In this document: in pieces, positions 57,252 through 64,000 of the stretch
Position numbering within the stretch: the first letter of the stretch is position 1
Layout of the letters: every line of letters starts with the position of its first letter
DNA from: Pseudomonas sp. TH31
GTDB lineage: Bacteria > Pseudomonadota > Gammaproteobacteria > Pseudomonadales > Pseudomonadaceae
Length of the DNA: 64,000 bases
Reading direction: 5' to 3'
NCBI RefSeq assembly: GCF_016650815.1
Contig: NZ_JAEKEZ010000038.1
Location: 650,482-714,481, forward strand
Made by a program: the position numbers and the translations under genes
The notes under the pieces: generated by a model
The model's input: only the letters and a program-made list of their open reading frames with translations
Told to the model about the DNA's origin: nothing
Databases searched by the model: none

Positions 57252-58693
57252 TCAACAATCGATGGAAAGCTGGTTGCCGCTTTTGAACCTGCGCGGGTTA
57301 GCGATTTGGAATATGTGTTTTTGCCCCACAGGGCATCCCTCGTGGCACCGGCATGTCACGAGGTTGCCCGGCTTAGTGCGGGTGTGACGGCAGGGGGGCG
57401 CGGGATCGGCCTGAGGCACGGAGAGCGGGCCTGTTTTGGCAGATTTGACTAGCATCAGCGCGCCGATCAGTGCTGTACCGGCTAAAAAGTACATGCCGGC
57501 ATGGGCGCTCTCGAAATGCTGTTCGACAAAGGTTTTGACCGTCGGCGCAAGAAACCCTCCCAGGTTGCCCAGCGCACCAATCACCGCTATTCCACTGGCG
57601 GCTGCGGCGCCCCCAAGTAGCGGGTGGGCAGGGTCCAGAACAACGGCTGCACGGTAATGAAACCCGAGGCAGCGAGACAGAATGCCAGGATCACCAACGT
57701 CAGGCTGCTGCTCAGAGTCGAACAGGCAATCCCTACCGCTGCCAGGGCCAGCATCAGGGCTGCGAAGCGGGTTTGTTGGCCTTTGCGATCGGCATAGCGG
57801 GTAACGGCATACAGCACGCACACGGTGGCGACCCATGGTATGGCGGTCAACACGCCTACTTTGAGACCAATGCCGGTGCCGAGCAGTTCGGCAATCCGGG
57901 TTGGCAGGTAAAACAGGACGCCATATACGCTGACCTGGATCGTGAAGTAGATCAGGGTGAAATACAGCACCTTGGGGTTGATCAGCGCGGCTCGCCAGGT
58001 GGACGGGCTATGCAGGGCCTTTTGCAGATGCTCTTGTTCGAGGGCATCCTCAATGGCTGACTTCTCATCGGCGCTCAGCCACTTGGCATCCCGCGGGCGA
58101 TCGCACAGGTAGAAGAATGCAATGACTCCGATCACTGTGGCTGCCAGGCCTTCGGCTACAAACATCCATTGCCAGCCGCTCAGGCCAAACGGGCTGCTTT
58201 CCAGCAACCAGCCTGATACCGGCCCGCCGACCATCAAAGACAATGGCACCCCGAAATAATAAATGCCGTAGGCCGATCCCCGCTGATTTTGCGGGAACCA
58301 GTAGGTCAGGTAGAGCACTACACCGGGCGACAATCCGGCTTCGGCCACGCCCAATAAAAAGCGCAAGATGTAAAAACTGGTTTCATCGTGGGCAAACATC
58401 ATCGCCGCTGACACGATCCCCCACGTGACCATGATTCGGCTCAACCACAAGCGTGCGCCGACCTTGTGCATTATCAAGTTACTGGGCACTTCAAAGATCG
58501 CATAACCGATAAAGAAAATGCCCGCACCCAGGGCAAATGCGGCATTGCTCAGGCCGGTGTCGACCTGAAAGGCCTGTTTGGCAAAACCGATGTTGGAACG
58601 ATCGATGATCGCCATCGCGAACATTAGGGCAACAAAAGGCAAAATGCGCAGGCGCATTTTGCCCAACGCCTGCTTCAACGCGTGATTAGGCAT
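57252..58693 (-). CDS. MFS transporter, anion:cation symporter (ACS) family, sugar-acid type
   Basis: Up to 480 aa after correcting the run at 57610-57614 (C5 on the plus strand, six expected), which restores YLGGAAAASGIAVIGALGNLGGFLAP. The start ATG follows GGAG at 7 bp. Twelve membrane segments and the ACS signature region (IDRSNIGFAKQAF, YWFPQNQRGSA) are present. The last 40 residues (after QADPAP) are polar, Cys/His-rich and unlike the family. One more base in the G6 run at 57393-57398 would end the protein at 57373 with 440 aa, the usual size. As last gene of the fucose operon it may carry L-fuconate or a related acid. Confidence 0.85.
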
Positions 58694-58778
58694 GAAGAGC
58701 TCCGATTTTTTTAGTGGAGTGCATCAGTTTTTGGCGCAAGGTGCGAGATGCCTGGCATCGCTCGCAAACGTTGGTGCT

Positions 58779-60013
58779 TTAACCCCGTTGTGGCTTTTTC
58801 AGTGCGCCGCGGGCATAGGCGGCAACGACTAAAAAACACCCCATAGGTAACAAATACGCCATGGCGGTGGAGGTGTGATCGGCTACCAGGCCCATCAGGT
58901 AAGGCAGCAGCGCGCCGCCGACAATTGCCATGATCATGAACGAGCTGCCGCGCTTGGTGTGCGGGCCGAGGTTTTTACGCCCATGGCGAACAGCGTCGGG
59001 AACATGATCGACATAAAGAAAAACATCGCGATCAGTGCAATGACCGAGATGCCATCCATCCCCATCATCACCAACACGCAGAGCACCACGTTGATCAGCG
59101 CATAAATCAGCAACAGGCGCTGGGCGTTAACGCGGCCCATCAGCCAGGTACTGAAAAATCGCCCGAACATAAAGCTGAGCATGGCGATCGAAAGCAAATA
59201 GGCGGCTTGCTGACTGCTCATCTTCGACCCATGTTCGGTGACGTAATTAATGAAGAACGCCCCGACCCCGACTTGCGCGCCTACGTAAAAGAACAGGGTG
59301 ATAACGCCGGTGACAAACTCTCGGTGTTGCCACAAGCTTTTGCCGCTGAGTTGCTGTGTCTGATGTTCTTGCTCGCGCAGATCGGGTAGCTGCGTGCGGG
59401 CGATAAGCAGTGCAACCAATAACACCAGTGCGGCAATCACCAGATAAGTCATCTGCAGCGAATGGGTGGTATCGACGTTACTGGCGCCGCTGAAAAACAA
59501 AGCTCCGCCCACCAACGGCCCAAAAAACTGCCCCAGACCGTTAAACGACTGCGCCAGGTTCAAGCGCCGCTCGGCACCTTCGGGAGCACCCAATATCGTG
59601 GCATAAGGATTGGCGGCGGTTTCCAGGCAGCCAAGGCCGCAGGCGATCACAAACAGTGCGAATAAAAAAAACTGAAAACTTTGCGCCGCGGCGGCAGGCA
59701 TGAACAGCAAAGCGCCTGCCGCATACAGGCACAAACCCAACAGAATGCCGGCCTTGTAGCCGTATTTATCCATCAAAAAGCCGGCAGGCAGGGCGATCAA
59801 AAAATAGGCTCCGAAGTAAGCGCTCTGCAGCAAGCCTGACTGCGCCTTAGTGACGTGCAAAGACTCCTGAAAATGCTTGTTCAGAACATCCAGCAAGCCG
59901 TAAGACAACCCCCAGAGAAAAAACAGGCAAGTCACTAAAATCAATGCCCAGCGATAGGTTGTAACCGCTCGTGTGTAGGACGCTGCTGCGACGTTTGGGT
60001 GTTTGTTTGACAT
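58779..60013 (-). CDS. fucP: L-fucose:H+ symporter (FucP-type MFS permease)
   Basis: 411 aa after correcting the A-run (T5 at 58972-58976 on the plus strand, six expected); the restored C-terminus reads VKNLGPHTKRGSSFMIM through to KKPQRG. A strong ribosome site AAAAGGAG lies 8 bp before the ATG. Family features: LFFLWGLSYGLLDVLNKHFQ in the first helix, SGLLQSAYFGAYFLIALPAG, CGLGCLETAANPYATILG. It imports L-fucose for the enzymes encoded just upstream in the same operon. Confidence 0.9.
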
Positions 60014-60071
60014 GGCGCATCTCCTTTTATTTTTTTGTAGGATCAGGTGCGATGTAAATTTTCAAACAGGG

Positions 60072-60431
60072 TCAGGGCGCGGGCAAAGGTTGCTCCGCGA
60101 GGCTGAAAATCTTTGTCATGGGTTCCCATTTGTTATGGGGCGAGGTCCAGGGCGTTCGTTGTTGATAGCGCCACATTAGCGCCTCCCATTCCTGTACCCG
60201 CGAGTTGCTGGCGCTCGCCACCTGCATCGCTTGGGCATTGAATTCAGAGGTGGTGTCCATGACCATGAACACCCGCGTACCCAGGCGCCAGATCTGCATA
60301 TCGAGCACCCCATGGTCGCGCAGGTGCGAGCAGATCTGCGGCCAGATCTGCTGGTGCAGGGACTCGTATTCGGCAATCAGTGCACAGTCGTCGATCAAGT
60401 CGAGCGCCAGGCACTGGCGCTGGGTACTCAT
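60072..60431 (-). CDS. L-fucose mutarotase (RhaM-like, COG3254)
   Basis: 119 aa from the ATG at 60431, which overlaps the stop of the dehydrogenase gene as ATGA; a longer upstream frame has no ribosome site. It resembles the small ferredoxin-like mutarotases: YESLHQQIWPQI carries the catalytic His region, and QIWRLG, FMVMDTT and a WE-rich C-terminus follow. It interconverts the anomers of L-fucose so the dehydrogenase gets its preferred form. An equivalent gene occurs in the Xanthomonas and Burkholderia fucose clusters. Confidence 0.85.
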   Translation of the reverse strand: MSTQRQCLALDLIDDCALIAEYESLHQQIWPQICSHLRDHGVLDMQIWRLGTRVFMVMDTTSEFNAQAMQVASASNSRVQEWEALMWRYQQRTPWTSPHNKWEPMTKIFSLAEQPLPAP

Positions 60432-61204
60432 GTCAGCGCCCGGTCCAGGTGCGTGTAGCCACCGTCCACCACCAGCCATTGCCCGGTGGTGTGAGAAGCG
60501 CGTGAAGACAACAGGAACAGCACGCTATCAGCGATTTCCGAGGGCGTGGTCATGCGTTGACCCAAGGGGATTTTCTCGACGATGCTGGCCAGTTTGGCGT
60601 TTGGCTCAGCGAAGCTATCGATCCAGCGCTCGTACAGGGGCGTCATGACTTCTGCTGGAATCACGGCGTTGACCCGTACTCCGTCGTTGAGCAAGGACGT
60701 TGCCCACTCGCGGGTTAACGACAGTTGAGCGCCTTTGGCTGCGGTATAACCGCTGGTGCCACCTTGACCTGTGAGTGCGGTTTTAGAGCTGATATTGACG
60801 ATGGAGCCGCAGGAAGCCTTAAGTGCGTCCACGCACAAATGAGTCATCAGGTAGTAATGAATCAGGTTCTTTTCCAGTGAGTCGACGAAGGCCGAGCGTC
60901 CGGCCTCAAGCCCGACACTGTCGTTGACCCCGGCATTGTTGACCAGGCCGTCGATATGCCCGAAGTGTTTCAGCACGCTGGCAACGGCCGCACGGCAGGC
61001 TTCTTCGTCGCGTAATTCGACCTGGATGAACAAGCTTTTGGCTTGACGTTGATCCAGTTGCCGAGCCAGTTCGTCGGACAGTGGATTGTGGCCAAAAATG
61101 ACTGGGATGGCGCCTTCATCGGCCAGCCCCAAGGAGATCGCGGCACCGATTCCAGAGCCGCCGCCGGTGACGATAACGACCTTGTCCTGTAGATACAGAT
61201 TCAT
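60428..61204 (-). CDS. L-fucose dehydrogenase (SDR family)
   Basis: 258 aa classical short-chain dehydrogenase. Cofactor motif TGGGSGIG, NNAG, and the catalytic Ser-Tyr-Lys (NISSKTALTG...GYTAAK). The sequence is close to what I recall of Burkholderia multivorans L-fucose dehydrogenase, including NLIHYYLMTH, IPAEVMTPLY and the C-terminal DGGYTHLDRAL. It oxidises L-fucose to L-fucono-lactone. It overlaps both neighbours by 4 bp, so translation is coupled. A role as 2-keto-3-deoxyfuconate dehydrogenase, also an SDR in this pathway, is less likely. Confidence 0.88.
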   Translation of the reverse strand: MNLYLQDKVVIVTGGGSGIGAAISLGLADEGAIPVIFGHNPLSDELARQLDQRQAKSLFIQVELRDEEACRAAVASVLKHFGHIDGLVNNAGVNDSVGLEAGRSAFVDSLEKNLIHYYLMTHLCVDALKASCGSIVNISSKTALTGQGGTSGYTAAKGAQLSLTREWATSLLNDGVRVNAVIPAEVMTPLYERWIDSFAEPNAKLASIVEKIPLGQRMTTPSEIADSVLFLLSSRASHTTGQWLVVDGGYTHLDRALT

Positions 61205-62063
61205 GTGTTGATTCCCTCAATGGCGTAAACGCGACAGGCGTTGCCCCCCAAATTCCGGCTTGTTGTGACGCGCTTAGGTCGTGCAAAACACTGTCAACCA
61301 GGGCGCAAGTGTCTGAGTAGTTACTGGCGAGCAGGCAAACAGGCCAGTCCGAACCGAACATCAAGCGTTCAGCGCCAAACAGCTCCAGCGCCAGGTCCAG
61401 ATAGGGCCGCAGTTCGGCGCTTTTCCAGCGTTGCCAGTGGGCCTCGGTGATCAACCCGGACAACTTGCAGCTGACATGGGGCAGGGCGGCTAGAGGCGCA
61501 AGCCGTTTTGCCCAGGCCCGTGGGTTATTGGCGTGGATGTCGGGCTTGCCCAAGTGATCGAGCACCAGATGATATTGATCGTGTTGCTGGCACAGGGCGC
61601 TGGCGGCGCCAAGGTCGTGCTCTTTGACCAACACTTCATAGACCCACTCGTGACGCTGCAGGGTGGCGAGGCCCAGGTTGAAGGCCCGGCCCTGCATAAA
61701 GTCTGTGGGCACGGCTTCGTCTTGCAGTTGATGGCGAAAGCCGCGCAGGCACGGGTCTTGGCCCCAGCGTTCAAGGCGTTGGTTGAGAGTTGCAGAGCAC
61801 AGGTCAACCCAACCCACCACGGCGCAGATCCAAGGATGACGCGCTGCCAGTGCCAGCAACTGGTCGGTTTCAATTTCGCAGGCCCGGGCTTGCACGGCAA
61901 TGCAGCCATCAAACCCGGCCTGGTCAAGCAAGGGCCGCACATCCTCTGGCATAAAGTCTTGGCGCAAGCGGGCCATCTCGTTGCCTATCCAGGGGAAATC
62001 CGCGGCCTGGTAGTGCCAAAAATGTTGATGTGCATCCAGCCGTGGTGGGTGTTGGGACGACAT
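61201..62063 (-). CDS. L-fuconolactonase (amidohydrolase family)
   Basis: 287 aa after correcting the run at 61244-61249 (C6 on the plus strand, seven expected). This restores the family C-terminus (IWGGNACRVYAIEG) and an ATGA overlap with the dehydrogenase gene. Metal-binding and catalytic motifs of COG3618 lactonases: DAHQHFWHY near the start, GFRHQLQDE, LVLDHLGKP, KLSGL and FGSDWPV. It opens L-fucono-lactone to L-fuconate. Confidence 0.9.
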
Positions 62064-62097
62064 TTTTCTTGTTCTCCGCCCGCTGAATTAGCCTGTT

Positions 62098-63374
62098 TTA
62101 GCCCCGATAGCGGTATTGCTCGCGGGACGCAGTTTTCATCTGAATCGAGAATCCTGGCGCGCCAGGCGGCATGTAGGCCGCGTCGCGGATCACGCAGGGG
62201 TCTACGAAGTGCTCATGCAGATGGTCCACGAACTCGATCACGCGCCCTTCATGGGTACCGGCGATACACAGGTAATCGATCATCGACAGATGCTGCACGT
62301 ACTCGCACAACCCGACCCCCCGGCATGCGGGCATACCGGCAAGTTGTACTTGGCGGCCATCAGCATCACCGCAAGCACTTCATTGACCCCACCCAAACGG
62401 CAGGCATCGATCTGCACGACATCAATGGCTTCGCGCATGATCAGTTGCTTGAACACGATTCGGTTCTGACACATCTCGCCCGTTGCCACCTTGATCGGGG
62501 CGACACCCAGGCGAATTTTGCGGTGGCCCTCAACATCGTCCGGGCTAGTGGGCTCTTCGATGAACCACGGATTGGCGAAGGACAGCTCTCGTACCCAATC
62601 GATGGCCGCGTCGACTTCCCATACCTGGTTTGCATCAATCATCAACTGGCGATCCGGCCCCAGGACTTCGCGGGCGATGCGCACGCGGCGGATATCGTCT
62701 TGCAGATCGTGGCCGACTTTCAATTTGACGTGGGAAAAGCCGGCATCTACGGCCTCTTGGCAGAGCCGACGCAGTTTCTCGTCGGGATAACCCAGCCACC
62801 CGGCGGAGGTGGTGTAGCACGGGTAGCCGTTGGCTTCGAGCAAGGCCATCCGCTCGGCTTTGCCCTTGGCACGTTCGCGCAATAATTGCAGGGCCTGGTC
62901 GGGGGTAATGCAGTCGGTGATGTAGCGAAAATCAATGCAGCGCACCAGTTGCTCAGGGCTCATGTCCGCCACCAGGCGCCACACGGGCTTGCCCTCGGCT
63001 TTTGCCCATAAGTCCCAGGCGGCATTGACCACTGCCCCGGTGGCCAGGTGTATCGCGCCTTTGTCCGGGCCAATCCAGCGCAGTTGGCTGTCACTGGTCA
63101 CGTGATGCCAGAAACGCCCCATGTCTTGCGCAATCCAACTGAGTTCCAGGCCCACCAACAAGCCTTCAAGGGCTTTGATTGCGGCACAGCAAATTTCGTT
63201 GCCACGCCCGATGGTAAAGGTCAAGCCGTGGCCTTGCAGGCCCAGGGTATCGGTCTCAAGGATGACGTAGGCCGCTGAATAGTCCGGGTCCGGGTTCATC
63301 GCATCGGAGCCATCAAGCGATTGCGAGGTGGGAAAACGAATGTCTTCAACCCTTACGGCGGTAATCGTGGTCAT
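62098..63374 (-). CDS. L-fuconate dehydratase (enolase superfamily)
   Basis: 425 aa after correcting the run at 62316-62321 (C6 on the plus strand, seven expected), which restores CPHAGGVGLCEYVQHLSMID. The catalytic set is complete: K-x-K in HVKLKVG, metal ligands D of MIDANQVW, E of FIEEP and E of ATGE, and the general base H of CPHAGG. N-terminal GSDAMNPDPDYSAAYV is typical of fuconate dehydratases. It converts L-fuconate to 2-keto-3-deoxy-L-fuconate. Confidence 0.92.
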
Positions 63375-63412
63375 GGCTCATTTCTCTGTCAAAAGTAAAA
63401 CCGCTCGTGGGT

Positions 63413-64000
63413 TTATTCGGCATCGACCGTACGCTGGCACTGCTCGCCAAGCCCACTGATGCCCAAGCGGATCTGTTGGCCCGCTCGCAGGTACACAGGC
63501 TCGGGCTTGATGCCAAGACCAACGCCGGGTGGCGTTCCGGTGGAAATCACATCGCCGGGTTGCAGGCTCATGAACTGGCTGAGGTAACTGATGATTTTGG
63601 GGATCTGGAAAATCATCGTGCGGGTGTTGCCGTTTTGATAGCGCTTGCCGTCCACTTCCAGCCATAGATCAAGCTGGTGCGGGTCAGCGATTTCGTCGGC
63701 AGTTACCAACCAAGGACCGAGCGGGCCGAAGGTGTCGCAGCCTTTGCCTTTATCCCAGGTGCCGCCGCGCTCCAACTGGTACTCGCGCTCTGACACGTCG
63801 TTGATGACGCAATAACCGGCGACATGCCCAAGGGCTTCACCCTCAGGGATGTAGCGGCCACCTTTGCCAATGACTACGCCAAGCTCGACTTCCCAGTCGG
63901 TTTTAGTCGAATGGCGGGGGATTTCGATGTTGTCATTTGGGCCGACAATTGCGCTGGTCCACTTGCTGAACACAACCGGTTCTGCGGGGATGGCAGCTCC
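63413..64000 (-). CDS. Fumarylacetoacetate-hydrolase-family enzyme, probable 2,4-diketo-3-deoxy-L-fuconate hydrolase (5' partial)
   Basis: The frame runs off the window end, so the start is outside; 195 residues are visible. Family motifs are TDWEVELGVVIG (metal-binding Glu pair), GYCVINDVSERE, KGCDTFGPLGPWL and STGTPPGVG. In the non-phosphorylative fucose pathway such a hydrolase splits 2,4-diketo-3-deoxyfuconate to pyruvate and lactate. It lies 38 bp before the dehydratase gene. The 2-keto-3-deoxyfuconate dehydrogenase needed between them is not seen in the window and may lie upstream. Confidence 0.85.
   Translation of the reverse strand, partial: GAAIPAEPVVFSKWTSAIVGPNDNIEIPRHSTKTDWEVELGVVIGKGGRYIPEGEALGHVAGYCVINDVSEREYQLERGGTWDKGKGCDTFGPLGPWLVTADEIADPHQLDLWLEVDGKRYQNGNTRTMIFQIPKIISYLSQFMSLQPGDVISTGTPPGVGLGIKPEPVYLRAGQQIRLGISGLGEQCQRTVDAE

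Noticed and set aside
57104..57286. 60-codon plus-strand ORF between FUSC and the ACS transporter
   Set aside because: No ribosome site, no recognisable features, and it runs into the 3' end of the opposite gene.
61533..62885. 450-codon plus-strand frame across the fuconolactonase and fuconate dehydratase genes
   Set aside because: Entirely antisense to two well-conserved enzymes, with no family features or ribosome site.

Overview
The window is high-GC Pseudomonas DNA. Support comes from its codon use, a classic Pseudomonas REP doublet, and large lipopeptide synthetase genes with tandem thioesterases. It is most like plant- or soil-associated members of the P. fluorescens/P. asplenii-fuscovaginae/P. 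syringae groups.

Positions 2-39678 hold the end of one NRPS (three modules, 5' end outside the window) and a giant nine-module NRPS of about 10,312 aa ending in two thioesterases. The adenylation pocket residues predict a C-terminal dodecapeptide Val-Gly-Ala-Val-Ala-Val-Thr-Thr-Ser-Dab-Ser-(Ile/Val). Condensation-domain types predict which residues are D. Order and stereochemistry match the second half of fuscopeptin-type 19-residue lipopeptides (Val-Gly-Ala-Val-Ala-Val-Dhb-aThr-X-Dab-X-X), with a corpeptin-like Dab-Ser-Ile tail.

Positions 39847-50428 hold accessory genes: a MacA/MacB-type ABC exporter (compare PseEF of P. syringae), a diaminobutyrate aminotransferase that would supply Dab, and a tripartite RND exporter (compare PseABC) with start-stop overlaps. 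Positions 50504-54205 are an AT-richer regulatory segment. It has a LuxR-type regulator of the SalA/SyrF kind, a decayed LuxI-like acyl-homoserine-lactone synthase with a good lux box upstream, a LysE-family exporter, and a LuxR receptor that keeps the full signal-binding residue set. A 24-bp element is shared by the promoter regions of the giant NRPS and of the RND exporter operon.

Positions 54509-57037 carry a small unidentified ORF and a stand-alone FUSC-family exporter. Positions 57252-64000, all on the minus strand, encode a non-phosphorylative L-fucose catabolic operon: hydrolase, fuconate dehydratase, fuconolactonase, fucose dehydrogenase, mutarotase, fucose permease and a second MFS transporter.

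Caution on quality: at least 15 genes or gene segments are interrupted by single-base indels (14 losses, 1 gain), mostly in homopolymers or at would-be CCCGGG sites. Correcting each restores a full-length family protein with an exact codon count. I treat these as probable sequencing or assembly errors and annotate the genes as intact.
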